DNA of 64,000 bases from Mauremys mutica (taxonomy: Eukaryota > Chordata > Testudines > Geoemydidae), in NCBI RefSeq assembly GCF_020497125.1, contig NC_059080.1, forward strand, positions 45,139,563 to 45,203,562. Direction: 5' to 3'. Below are positions 27,191 to 39,074 of this stretch, one piece after another. The position numbers and the translations under genes are program-made. How positions within the stretch are numbered: position 1 is the stretch's first letter; the number at the start of each line of letters is the position of its first letter. The notes beneath the pieces were generated by a model. The model saw only the letters and a program-made list of their open reading frames with translations. It made no database searches and was not told where the DNA came from.

Positions 27191-27494
27191 CTCACTCCTT
27201 GTGCTATACTGCTGGAGTTCAGCTCCAGTGCATCTGCTGATTTCAAGTCCCCTTGGTGTTAGAGAGAAGGATCGACTGGCAGGGTCTTCTTCTAGAGGCA
27301 CCCTCAGCTGCATAGCCTCCTCCCCCACACCTAAATAATCAAAGTAACCTGAAACTGCAGAACTTCAGGGCATGATGCAAATCTCATCTGTTTTCACAGC
27401 CTGAAGAGCAGCCCTAATCACCCTTCTTCTATGGGGCAGCAGAACTGCTTTCTTTCCCTTAGTTGTGGTTGATTAATAGCAGGGATGTTTAAAC

Positions 27495-27595
27495 AGCAAT
27501 TCTACTGGGGGAGTCCAGTGGCCTGCATTACACAGAAGGCCAGACTAGGTGATCACAAGTGTCCCCTCTGGACTTGGAATCTATGAAAGAGCGGT
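27495..27595 (+). repeat. CR1 3'-end fragment
   Basis: CCAGACTAGGTGATCACAAG, then TCCCCTCTGGACTTGGAATC and TATGAA, matches the conserved CR1 3' tail form. Confidence 0.65.
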
Positions 27596-27870
27596 AAAGG
27601 GGCAAGGCTGTTCATTTGTGTACATTTTGTTTGAAGAAGTGTATTTCTATTTTATGGCTGAGGTGTCAAGAGTGCCACACTGGGGCTTTTCTTATGGTTT
27701 TATAAACCCAAACAAACAGGCACAAAGCCTGCCTGCCTGCCACTTTATCTTCAAAGTGCTGCAGGTAATCTCCATTGCAGTAACAGCCCCTCGGTGATCC
27801 TGGCTCCCACAAAGCTTCCCCGAAGCACTGCCCTGCCAGGACCACTTAGCAGCCCGCATGGCTGCCTTAC

Positions 27871-27983
27871 CATCCCCATGATGCAAGTCCAAGTCAATAT
27901 AAAGGATGCGGTCGAATTTCCGACGCAGCCACAGGATGCCCAGGACGGCGTCGTTTAGGTAGCAAAAGCCAGAAGCTTCATCT
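27871..27983 (-). CDS. HDAC8: HDAC8 coding exon 5 (113 bp)
   Basis: The minus strand encodes [15 protein letters not shown] through DLDLHHGD, 37 whole codons flanked by single bases. It carries Phe152 and Cys153 of the GFCYLN motif and, in DLDLHHGDG, two zinc ligands (Asp178 and His180), with Asp176 and Asp183 also kept. The acceptor is TTGCAG and the donor is GATG followed by GTAAGG. One non-conservative change is seen: the human Arg164 position reads Trp (codon TGG), which could be a CpG transition from CGG. The other changes (E170D, V175I) are mild. The intron to exon 4 is about 18 kb and the intron to exon 6 is about 2.1 kb. Confidence 0.97.
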
Positions 27984-29390
27984 CTGCAAGGAAACATTCA
28001 GGAAGTTCAACATTCCCAAGCGGAGACAAGACAGCTGCTCGCCCCAACCTTTGCCCCCTGAGCCCTCCACAACCCCCATCCAGCAGCACAGCCTCCATCT
28101 TGTGTGGACTAAAAGGAGGAACACTAAGGCATAGGTGTCAACTAGTCCCACTGGTCAGGAGCAGCAACATGAGAGCCAGCCACAAGACACAAAGTGTATC
28201 TGATCAGTTACATGGGACTTTGGAAACCTGGGCTTGATGTCCAGCTTGAAATGTTAAATATGAGGTTGCTGGTGTTATCCCGCACCAAATCAGACATCAT
28301 GGCCCCTGGTGGCTGGAGAGACTGTGCTCGACTGGCCTAGGGATGAACAGCAGAGGGAAGTACAGAGCAGTTAAACACACATATTTAGCTGCCATTAGCC
28401 TCCTGCAAATCTAAAACACTAAGTGAATTTGGTCCTACTGAAAGGTGGCAGATTGAGAATCCAGCACCTAAAACTCCTCTGTCTGCAGCACAGTACTGAG
28501 ACACTGCAGCACAATCTTCCCCGTGCCAATGCACCTCAGCCCTGCCTTGGAGGGACACATCCCGCCTTCCCCCCCACTATGGAGGTCTACAAGTCCAAGC
28601 TAATTTTTGTAGTCAGTCTCAGCTGATGGGCTAAAAGTGAGCAGTCTGGTGCTCTGGACTCATGCTGCTGGGAACTCCCTCAAGAACTCTGACACCCAAC
28701 AAATAAAGCCAAAGTACTCAGCATTGGCCTGACTTCAAGGACAGCAGTCAGGCCACTGCTGTCCTGGGCTGGATCCCATTCCCATCCCCGTCAGCCACCC
28801 AGTCTCCATTTAGTTTTGATGGTTGAAATCCACCTCACAGCTTGCACACGTGAGAAGTGTATATCCCCCAATGAAGTGTCAGAATGCAGTTCAGAGAAAG
28901 AGGAGTACAGTTTTAAACACCCCGACCCCTCCAGAAAATTCACCAGCGAGAGAGTCATTGGGGTGGGAATTAAGCTGCTGGTAGGAATGGTTTCCTTCCT
29001 CCCCCCATGGAAAGGAGGGCCCATGAAATTAATATGAAACATGTTTTCCTTGCTCATGTGTAGCTGTCACATAGTCAAATAAATGGAGGAAATGCAAGCT
29101 GCTATAGGGAAACAGCTGTCCTCAGCTAATGCATGGGACTTCTACATTCCCAGCACCGGATTTGCAGAAAACTCCCATTTTTACTATCCCAGGAATTCTT
29201 CATATGTACAAGGCTGATTTAAGGAGGCAGCAAGAAAAGAAATAAGGGGAAATCACTACTCTGTAAGGATCCAGGCTGAATGCTGGCTCAGATCTGCTGT
29301 GGAAAGCATGTTAATGATCTAATACAGAAGTCATCTAAGCGCAACCTCTAGAGTTCTCTTTGAGAGGCAGCACAACAAACACAGCACCAC
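27984..29390. other. HDAC8 intron 4, unannotated stretch
   Basis: No exon or recognisable repeat was seen. Confidence 0.4.
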
Positions 29391-29518
29391 ACAGCAGGAG
29401 TCAGGAGACCTGAGTTCTAGTTCTAATTCTGCCACTAACAGGCTGTGTGACCGCAGAGAAGTCACTTAACTGCCTTGTGCCTCAGTTCCCCCTCTCCCCC
29501 AAGTAAAGTGTCATAACT
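29391..29518 (+). repeat. MIR/CORE-SINE fragment, cut by an LTR
   Basis: AGGAGACCTGAGTTCTAGTT, GTGTGACCGCAGAGAAGTCA and TGCCTCAGTTCCCC follow MIR order. The LTR begins at its 3' side. Confidence 0.75.
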
Positions 29519-30216
29519 ATAAAGAGAAGGGTAACAACCCTCCTGTATACAATACTATGATACATTCAAATCTTGGAGTGGGGGGGGGAGGCTTTTGTTT
29601 GTGCTCTTTGTTTTGGTGTTGTTCGCTCTTGGGACTAAGAGGGATCATACATCAATCCATATTCTCCAAATCTTTCTGAACATGTCAACTTGTAAGTAAC
29701 AGCCAGGCAAGGCGTGTTAGTTTATCTTTGTTTTTCTCAACTTGTGAATGTTCCCGTTGCTAGAGGGTTTATCCCTGTTTTGCTGTAACTTTGAAACTAA
29801 GGCTAGAGGTGGTTCCTCTGGGCTCTTTGAATCTGATTACCCTGTAAAGTTATTTCCCATCCTGATTTTACAGAGATGATTTTTACCTTTTCTTTTGAAT
29901 AAAATCCTTCTTTTAAGAACCTGACTGATTTTTCCATTGTCCAAAGACCCAGGGGTTTGGGTCTTCGATCACTTTGTAACCAATTGGTTAGTATATTATT
30001 CTCAAGCCTCTCCAGGAAAGGGGGTGTAAGAGCTTGGGGGGATATTTTGGGGGAAGAGGAACTCCAAGTGGTCTTTTCCCTGTTTCTTGTTAAAGCACTT
30101 GGTGGTGGCAGAGTACCAGGTTTTAACGTAAGCTGGTAGAAATAAGCTTAGGGGGGCTTTCATGTGGGGCCCCACATCTGTACCCTAGAGTTCAGAGTGG
30201 GGAAGGAACCGTGACA
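29519..30216 (+). mobile_element. Solo LTR, about 700 bp
   Basis: It starts TGTCATAACTATAAAG and ends GAACCGTGACA, with a poly(A) signal GAATAAAATCC at about 29898. There is no internal coding region. A target duplication is not clear (TAAAG at the left, GGAGG at the right). Confidence 0.7.
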
Positions 30217-30820
30217 GGAGGTAACAACAGTCATCCATCTATAAAGCCCATTAAAGGGAAAGAAAGATATTAGGTTATTGATATCCTAAGACAAAGCTGC
30301 AAGCTTCATGGGCTACAAGCCTTAGTATCTTGATCCTGATATTTATGCCACTGCACTAAAGGGAAGGGCAGCTTCAATCTTCTCTGTTTTATGGAAGTTA
30401 AAGGCAGCCCTCCAACTTCTGGAACACTGTCCATGTGACTGTTGGCTGGCCAAAGTTTGGACACCCATATCCCAGGAGGTTTACGAGTGTGCTGAATTCT
30501 AGCAGAACAAGGAATGCTGGTGCCTTTCTTACAGGATGCAATCCAATAAAAAGCAAAGCTGTGAAGAAAATCCTTCTGCACTTTCAAAGCCCAGTCACAA
30601 AAGCTGACCTGCAGTCCTGCCTATCTTGAGTCAGCCACTCGATAAATCAAGATAACTTCTTCTCAGCCAGGGCCTTGCTCTTTTTGGCAGCAATTGCCAG
30701 CTCCTTGTCATGCTTGGAGCTAGTGTCTGCGAGCAGAGCACCAGTAATGCAACAGTAAATGCCTAGAGCGTAACCACAAGAAGTCTTCCAGCCTGGTAGA
30801 AGTTATTGGCCACCACTCAG

Positions 30821-31583
30821 TTACTCCTGTGGGTGCAATCTGATGGGGAAGCAAAGGGAAGCTGCAAGAACAGTCACATGCCGCTCCCCAGCAGTGAGGG
30901 TGCTTCGTTTCAGGTGCCAGAAGCAGCTAGCAGAGGTGTAAATCACTAGGGAAAAAGGGCTGGGGACAGTGGCTTCTATCCAGCTGCTAGTCCCGGCTGG
31001 CCTGGGGAGGATGGGACTTCCTCTTCCCCTGCAAGGAGCAGCCAGGGCTAGGTCAGATCCAGCCCCAGAAACCTCTCCAGCTGCAGGAAGCTCCACACCC
31101 CTCCGCTTCCTGCCTCCATCGCTCCTGAGCTTGGGGTGGGGTGGGGTGGGGGGTGTCACTGTATGGGGAGCTGCTCTCCCATCCACCCAATCCCCGTGCA
31201 TTTGGACCCGCCTCATACCCAGATCGCCCTACCAAACCTCACCCCCTGCACCCAGACCCACCCCACCAAGCCCCACCTCCCTGCATCCAGACCCCACCTC
31301 TGCACCCAGACTGCCATCTGCTACTGAACTCCCACCCCAGAAGTCTCATCCCACCTGGACCACTCCAACAAGCTCCCTGCACCCCCACCCCACTGAGCCA
31401 CACCAAGTCAGCACCCAGACACACACCCCATTGAAGCCAGCACTCTGACAGGGTGATCGCCCATTGCCATGCTGGAGCCTCCACATTTATTTATTGACAA
31501 ATAAAAATGCAAAATTTTGCAGATTTTTAAAATATTGTGTGCAGAATTTTAAAACTTTTGGCACAGAATGCCCTCAGGAGTAA
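30821..31583. mobile_element. Non-autonomous element with TTACTCCTG ends
   Basis: It starts TTACTCCTGTGGG, ends CAGGAGTAA, and is flanked by CTCAG at 30816-30820 and 31584-31588. The interior is Pro-codon-rich by composition and not coding. Confidence 0.65.
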
Positions 31584-31628
31584 CTCAGTGCAGGCTGGCC
31601 CATACAGTGTTTTCTAGCCCACTTTTAA

Positions 31629-31861
31629 GGGTGTGTCTACACTGCAGCTGGGAATGAGCTTCCCAGCCCAGGTCCACAGTCTCGCACTAGCATGCTAAAA
31701 ATAGCTGTGTAGATGCTGCAGCTTGGGCTGGAGCTTGAGCTCTCAAGCTCTAGGGCTGGGAGGGGGAGCTTGAGAGCCTGAGCCACAACAGCCACATAGC
31801 CAGCGTGAGTCTGTGGACCAGGGCTGGCAGACTCGCTCCCAGTGGCAGTGTAGACACGTCC
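31629..31861. mobile_element. Harbinger-type MITE, about 233 bp
   Basis: GGGTGTGTCTACACTGCAG at the left and the complement of GGACGTGTCTACACTGCC at the right. TAA precedes the left end; the right duplication has decayed. Confidence 0.65.
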
Positions 31862-32282
31862 ACTATGGTTCAAGTTACAGGGCCTCCCCTGTTCCTTTAC
31901 CAAACTTGTCCATGTTCTCAAACCTCACTGCTGGAAATGTTGCTGGATATTCAGCCTGTGGTTCTCTCTGCTCAGTATCGCCGCCACCACCACCACTCTC
32001 CGCCTCTGCGGCACAAGATTGTGGGGTAGATGGGAAACAAGCTCTGTAGAGTAGTCTTGTAGTTTCTAACACTCACTGCTGCAGATGGGAACTGGTGCTA
32101 TCCAGAGAACCTCTAGCTCCATTAACAGAGCAACGCTGGGGACTGCTTCTCTAAAAGCATCCAGGGAGCATTTTTTAGTTTTACTAACATACAGGCTATT
32201 TTTCGCATTTTAAATGTTTGACATTTAAGACTATGGCTTCTGCTTAACTTCACATAGGCTCCACAGTAATAAAACTGCTGAA

Positions 32283-32367
32283 CCAGTACATTAAGAGAGC
32301 CCCTGCTAGACTGTCCCTCCGCACCACAGAACCGGACAGTCTAGCAGGGGCTCTCTTAATGTACTGG
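32283..32367. repeat. Perfect 34-bp inverted repeat with 17-nt loop
   Basis: Arm 32283-32316 is the exact reverse complement of arm 32334-32367 (34 of 34), with a spacer at 32317-32333. The arms begin CCAGTACATTAAGAGAGCCC. No target duplication or known family was recognised. It would fold into a strong RNA hairpin from either strand. Confidence 0.95.
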
Positions 32368-33364
32368 GGACAGAGTATTTTAGCATACTAACCTTATACC
32401 ACAGTGGCTTCCTGGACTAGTCTCTTATAGACCACGGCCCACATTACAGAGCTAACAATTCACAGTATGACTGACAGTCTTCTCTGGGACTGGACTAGCA
32501 GAGGATGCTGAAATTGGGCACTTAGCTAATGGGTAAAACTAGGTAGCAGTTCAGGACTGGTGTAGCAGGGGTTACTGCAGTGCAGGATTAGCCCACACTG
32601 GAAAGGCCACAAAGACAGGCTTGGGGAGGTGCATTGGCAGGGCTGTGCAGGGAACCTGCAGCATCCACCTGACCTGTTTCTTGGCCATCTTTATTAGAAT
32701 CAAATGTATTCACTTTTTTAAAATAATGAATCTTCCTCTCCCCAAAGAGAGCACAACTGGACTCTAAGCCAGGGTAGGTTTCCAACAGCTAGATCACTCT
32801 CATGAAGAGAGTTACTATCCCCAGTTACATTGGCTCAAGTTTGCATTAGGTGCTAATGGAAGGAAACACCATTGTTCTCTGTACCATGACTACAGCTTCT
32901 ACACCAGGTGGGAGTGGCACTGTAGACCAGCAAAGGGAATTGTTACCACTGTAGGGTCTACATAACCAGGCACTGGACTGGAGGGGTCCTCCAGGATCAT
33001 AGAGTCCAGTCCCCAGCAACCCTGTCACTTAATCCCATTCATACACACAGGCCTAATTCTTCTAGATGACAGAGTGAGATGATACATGGATTAAGATGCT
33101 GGTGGCCACCAGGATCTCCTCTATGCTAGCACTCCCACTATTGCTATCACCAGTGGAGCTGACCAAGATAAAGCTGGTGCAGATAAGAGCAGTGAAAGAA
33201 CCATCTTAGGGAAACTACTGAAGGGACAATGAGAATTGCTGGCGTTTACTGCTCCAATCCCAGGGTGACTGACACACAAAAACAATCTAAGGAGAGCACT
33301 TTGGCAAGTGCTTTCCATTTTTTGTGCCTAGCTGATAAGAGTGGTTAAAGGGGTAACTACAACA

Positions 33365-34750
33365 GGTCATACTGAAAGGTGAACTGTCAGGCTGGAGGGA
33401 TGTTACTATTGGAGCTCCTCAGGGATTGATCTTGGGACCAATCTTATTTAACATTTCCATTAATGATTTTGGAACAAAAAGTGGGAGTGTGCTAATAAAA
33501 TTTGCGGATGACAAGAAGTTTGGAGGTATTGCCAATATGGAGGAGGACCGCAACATCATAAAAGAAGATTTGGATGACCTTGAAAACTGGAGTAACAGAA
33601 AGGAGATGAAATTTAACAGTTAAAAGTGCAATGTCATGCACTTAGGGACTCACAAGTTTATTTTGCTATAAGATGGAGACGTATCAGTTGGAAGTGACAG
33701 AGGGGGAGAAAGACTTGGGTGTATTTCTCAATCACAGGATCACTCTGAGCTGCCATGAAAAAGGCTAATCCAATTTTAGGATGCATCAGGTGAGGTATTG
33801 CAAGTAGAGACAGGGAAGTGTTTAGTACCATTATATAAGGCACTGGTGAGACCTCACCTGGAATGCTGTGTGCAATTCTTGTCTCCCATGTTTAAGAAAG
33901 ATGAATTCAAACTGGAACAGGTGCAGAGAAGGGCAACTAGGATGATTCAAGAAATAGAGAAACTACTTTATGAAAGGAGACTTCAGGAGCTTGCCTTGTT
34001 TAGTCTAACCAAATGAAGGCTATGGGGAGATGTGTTTCGAAAGAGCAATCCTATCAGAGGGACAAACACCAGGGAGGAAGAGGAGTTATTTAAGGCAAAG
34101 GCCAATGTTGGCATAGGAACAAACGGATATAAACTGGCTATTAGTAAGTTAAAACTTGAAATTAGATGAAGGTTTCTAACTATCAAAGTAGTGAAGTTCT
34201 GGAACAGTTTTCCAAGGGGAGCAGTGGGGGCAAAAAAACCCAAACCCTAACTTGTTTCAAGACTCATCTGGAGAGGATGGTATAATGAGATTGCCTATAA
34301 TGGCACCTGGCCCACTCACGATTTCTATTAGCAAATATTTCTAATGGCTGGAGATGAGATACTAGATGGAGAGGGCTCGAAGTTACTATGGTGAATTCTT
34401 TCTCAGGCGGCTGATTGGTGGGTCCTGCCCACATGCTCCGGATCTAACAGATCGCCATGTTTGGAGTCAGATATGAATTTCCCCCCCAGGTCAGATGAGC
34501 AGACATCCTGGAGGATTTTCACCTTCCTCTATAGCTTGAGGCCTGGGTCACTTGCTGATTTGAACTAGAATAAATGGTTGATTCTCTGTAACTTGAAGGC
34601 TTTAAATCAAGCTTTGAGGACTTTGGTAACTCAGCCAGTGATAATGGGCCTATTACAGGAGTGGGTGGGTGAGGTTCTGTGGCCTGCGATGTGCAGGAGG
34701 TCAGACTAGATGATCAGGATGGTCCCTTCTGGCCTTAAAGTCTATGAGTG
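33365..34750 (+). mobile_element. CR1-type LINE, 3' part
   Basis: The plus frame at 33426-33623 reads LGPILFNISINDF, then LIKFADDKKFGG with the RT FADD active-site motif and NWSNRKEMKF. A further block, [11 protein letters not shown], lies near 33850. The end is the conserved tail AGACTAGATGATCAGGATGG to CTTAAAGTCTATGA. Frames are broken. Confidence 0.85.
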
Positions 34751-35118
34751 GCAAAGAGGCCTTTTACGTCCCATCTGTGCTGAAAGACAAGACAGCAACA
34801 TCAGCTGTTTGGGTCTTTTGAAGATGTAAATATAGCAGATGACAAATTTAAAATACTAAATATCTCCTAGATTCATGCTGGATGAAAGCTTTGAGCATGG
34901 TTCCAGAGCTGAAAGGTCAGCATTTGCTCAATAAAAGGCACCAACCCTTAGCTCCAAGCCATCCTAGACTATCTTGAACATCAAGCCCTGAACCCATGAA
35001 GACTGTGGTTTCCATTTCCATGCTTATGACCTCAGGAAGCCTCCCCCACAAGCAGATTATTTTGACAAAGGGGCACTTGTTCTGGATACACACCAATCTG
35101 ACTAGGAATCCAAAATAA

Positions 35119-35151
<33 letters not shown>
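35119..35151. repeat. (GT)n microsatellite
   Basis: About 15 GT units in a row are followed by a short CA-rich tract. Confidence 0.95.
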
Positions 35152-35153
<2 letters not shown>

Positions 35154-35529
35154 CACCCACACCCACACCAACGGTTGCAGAAAAAGCAGCAAGTTAAAAA
35201 AAGATAAAAGCTGAAGAGTGTACTTATTCACTTTCAGTGTGGCACAGCAGCTCCTGCCTCTAAGATACAAAGGATCCTTATTAGTTAATTGCATGTACCG
35301 AGACAGTGTGTCCCCAACAGATAAAGTTTGCATTGAAGTCTCCCTTCATTCTGTTTTGCACCATGCTTACAGCTTGCCTGAATATTGCTCAGTTCCTTCA
35401 ATGTGCCAAGTCCTAATTTGAGACAGAGACCCATGTTAAAATATGTGGGATTATCATACAATTAATCTAATGATTTTACAGTACTGCTAATTATTTCTGA
35501 AGGCATGGATAACTGGGGAAGTACCAAAA

Positions 35530-35835
35530 ACTAGTGAAGAGCAAGTAGATAATATTCAAAGAGAAAAGGAGAATGATCCTAGCAATAACCATCTGAAAGT
35601 CTAAACGCAATCCCCAAGAGAAATGATGGACCATCCAGCATGAAGAAAGAAGTCACCGAATGGACTCATGTGCAATAAGCAGCATGAGTTTATAAAGATT
35701 AATTCTTTAGACAAAACTGACTTTTTTGGACAGAATTACTAAATTGCCAGCAGGCTATGGGAACCTATGTGCATCATATATTTGGATTTAGTAAGCCATT
35801 TGATGCAGTGTCTCACAATATCTTTTATACTTCAT
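35530..35835 (+). repeat. CR1 RT fragment, strongly decayed
   Basis: Plus readings include HEFIKINSLDKTDFF and a YLDLVSHLMQCL-like remnant of the CR1 SKAFD block. Confidence 0.5.
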
Positions 35836-35903
35836 TCCTTGTAATCACTTAAAAATCTATCTTTCTGTAAGTTAATGAACTTGTTATATTGTTTTATCTA
35901 AAC

Positions 35904-36237
35904 CAGGGGTCGGCAACCTCTGGCACACGGCTCGCCAGGGTAAGCACCCTGGCGGGCTGGGCCAGTTTGTTTACCTGCCAGGTCGACAGGTTCAGCCGAT
36001 CACGACTCTCACTGGCCGCGGTTCACTGTCCCAGGCCAATGGGGGCGGCAGGAAGCGGTACGGGCTGAGGGATGTGCTGGCCATGGCTTCCTGCGCCCCC
36101 ATTGGCCTGGAGTGGCGAACCGCGGCCAGTGGGAGCCACGATTGGCCAAACCTGCCGACGCAGCAGGTAAACAAACTGGCCCAGCCCGCCAGGGTGCTTA
36201 CCCTGGCGAGCCGCATGCCAGAGGTTGCCGACCCCTG
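35904..36237. mobile_element. hAT foldback MITE, 334 bp, nearly palindromic
   Basis: It starts CAGGGGTCGGCAACCTCTGG and ends with its complement, and the arms pair almost along their full length. It is flanked by a perfect 8-bp duplication ATCTAAAC (35896-35903 and 36238-36245). Confidence 0.95.
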
Positions 36238-36245
36238 ATCTAAAC

Positions 36246-37671
36246 CAATGTGTTCTTGGACTGAAGTATTTGGAAACCTCCGTTTGAGATCATAGAAAAT
36301 AATATGCACAAACCCTGTTAATAAAATGACAGACTTTCTAGGAGCTTGTATTGTCCAGGAGGGTGCTGGGCAGTACAAGATGAATATTTCTGGGGACAGG
36401 TCTGGAACTGGGAATTTGCTGGTGTCACTCTGTAATATCATTCGTGAGTGGCTGGCTAGAAGCACTCATATAATTCAGCTGGGAGTGATTTTGCATGTTA
36501 GAGGTTGTATGTCAATGGACCAGGAGTGGTTGTTGTTACAGTGAAGCAGTGTAAAAGACACCCCCAATTGAAGAGTTGAGGGGACACAGTTATCCAACAG
36601 TCCAGACTGTACCCTGGGGAATGGTACAGCATATCCCATTAGAATTTAATTCTACTGATGCGCAAGAAAGAGTGATTTGGATTCTACTCTCCCATATCTT
36701 TGCAGGCTCTGCGGACCTACCAGAAGTAAAAAAGCTTGTTTTCCTCCTTAACATCAGCAGCTGAGTCTGTATAATTGCAAGGAAGAGATCTTTGGTGTTA
36801 AAGCCCTGTTTTAACAGAATTTTTTTTCAGAGAACAGCTGATCTTCCAGACCGATTTTTTCCCTTTTCCATAAGTGCAATGAGTTGAAGAAGGGCAAGTT
36901 AACTAACAAGCCTGAGCCTTCATTGTCAAAATAGTCACCCCCCTGGAACTGGAAGTTCAGAATCGAGCCAGCCAGATTCCCTTTTTTCCAATACCTATTT
37001 TATTACTAGAAAGTCAAATCCCAGTATGTCTGCCTCCCCTTCTCTACTCCCCACCCTGCACCACAGTTCAAGTTGCCTGTCAAATGCATAGCTCTCTTGT
37101 GAGATCTGACTCAATGACTTTTACAGAAAAGGGCTTCTATGGTTTTATAGCACCATTATTTCCTCTATTAAAAATGGGGGGATGGTACAAAAACCTGGAA
37201 TCATTTAACTATTGAATTTCATACCTCATTCCCTACATTCTCTTTGGAGATTATTCCATCAATGTGCACTCTTCTGGTGCTAAAGGGTCCCAGTCAACTT
37301 TTTTAAAAGCCACAGTCTGAAAGTGTTTGGCCTATTGTGATTATAACTAGCACCTAAGAGGATTACAACTGAAAGTTCAGAAAAAATGACATTCCCCCTC
37401 CCCAGCTTCTTTACTTTTGTGCATTTGACAATGCCTCGTGGGTAGCTCATTGCCCTGTTTCCCATGTACCCAGGTTCCTCTGTTGTTCACATGGGTCTTT
37501 TGCACAGCACAGAAGAGAAACATCTTGATATATTGGAAAAATGTCATTGTAAACCCATTAAAATTGGCAGGGGAACATCTACTACTATAACTCCATTTTG
37601 AAATTGACTAGATTTCACAATGAGCCCGAAAAAGCCGCACAGACCAATTTATCTGCCATAAGGACTGGGCC
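36246..37671. other. HDAC8 intron 4, unannotated stretch
   Basis: No exon, RNA gene or repeat family was recognised. Confidence 0.4.
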
Positions 37672-37674
37672 TTA

Positions 37675-39074
37675 GGCCTGGTCTACACTATGAGTTTATA
37701 TCGAACTTAGCAGCGTTAAATCGCATTAACCCTGCACCCGTCCACACAACAAAGCCCTTTATATCGATATAAAGGGCTCTTAATATCCATATCTGTACTC
37801 CTCCCCGACGAGGGGAGTAGCGCTGAAATCGGTATTGCCATTTCGGATTAGGGTTAGTGTGGCTGCAATTCGACAGTATTGGCCTCTGGGCGCTATCCCA
37901 CAGTGCACCATTGTGACCGCTCTGGACAGCAATCTGAACTCGGATGCACTGGCCAGGTAGACAGGAAAAGCCCCGCTAACTTTTGAATTTCATTTCCTGT
38001 TTGCCCAGCGTGGAGAGCTGATCAGCACAGGTGACCATGCAGTCCCAGAATCAAAAAAGAGCTCCAGCATGGACCGTACAGGAGATACTGAATCTGATCT
38101 TTGTATGGGGAGATGAATCTGTTCTATCAGAACTCCATTCCAAAAGACGAAATGCCAAAACATTTGAAAAAAAATCTCCAAGGCCATGATGGACAGAGGC
38201 CACAACAGGGACTCAATACAGTGCTGTGTGAAACTTAAGGAGCTGAGACAAGCATACCAAAAAGCCAAAGAATGAAATGGATGCTCACGGAGGGAGGGGC
38301 GACTGAGGACTCTAGCTATCCCACAGTTCCCGCACTCTCTGAAAACCATTTGAATTCTTGGCTGAGCTCCCAAAGCCTGAAGGGTCAAAAACATTGTCGT
38401 GGGTGGTTCAGGGTATATGTCATCGCCCCATCCATCCCTCCGTGAAAGCAAAGGGGAAAAAATCCTCTCTTGCCTTTTTTCAATGTCACCGTATGTCTAC
38501 TGGATGCTGCTGGCAGACACAGTGCTGCAGCGCTACACAGCAGCATTCCCTTCCCTTCCCTTCCTGATGGCAGATGGTACAATATGACTGGTATCCATCA
38601 TTGTCGTCCCGTGAGTGTTCCTGGCTAGCCTCGGTGAGGTCGGCCGGGGGCGCCTGGGCAAAAATGGGAATGACTCCCAGTCATTCCCTTCTTTAAGCTT
38701 TGTCTCCTGGAGATTCAGTCCTGTCTGGATTATCATAGCAGCTGGAGGCTGTGCTCCCCTCCCCCCCTTTGATGTCTAATGGAGATTCAGTCCTGCCTGG
38801 AATATCATAGCAGCTGGAGGCTGCCCTCCCCTCCCCGCTTTATCTCTGCTTGCAGAGGCAATAAAGTCAGTGTTGTTTCTTCATGCATTCTTTATTACTT
38901 CATCACACAAATGGGGGGATAACTGCCACGGTAGCCCAAGAGGGGTAGGGGAGGAGGGAAGCAACGGGTGGTATTGTCGCAGGGGCACCCCCTAGAATGG
39001 CATACAGCACATCATTTCTGCGGGATGTCTGGGGCTCTGTAAAATCAGAATAATCCCGTAGCGTAGACATACCC
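37675..39074 (+). mobile_element. Harbinger-2, rearranged non-autonomous copy (1.4 kb)
   Basis: The left end GGCCTGGTCTACACTATG matches the Myb-side end of Harbinger-1; the right end is the complement of GGGTATGTCTACGCTACGGG, the nuclease-side end. The flanks are TTA and GTA. A broken Myb-like exon lies near 38060-38280 (DSIQCCVKLKELRQAYQKAK). The next block, 38310-38480, resembles the nuclease 5' region at 3375-3520 but in the inverse relative orientation. A tandem duplication of about 70 bp lies at 38709-38838. Confidence 0.75.

Noticed and set aside
30969..31448. Pro/Ser/His-rich ORFs
   Set aside because: They arise from a C-rich stretch inside a non-autonomous element with TTACTCCTG ends.
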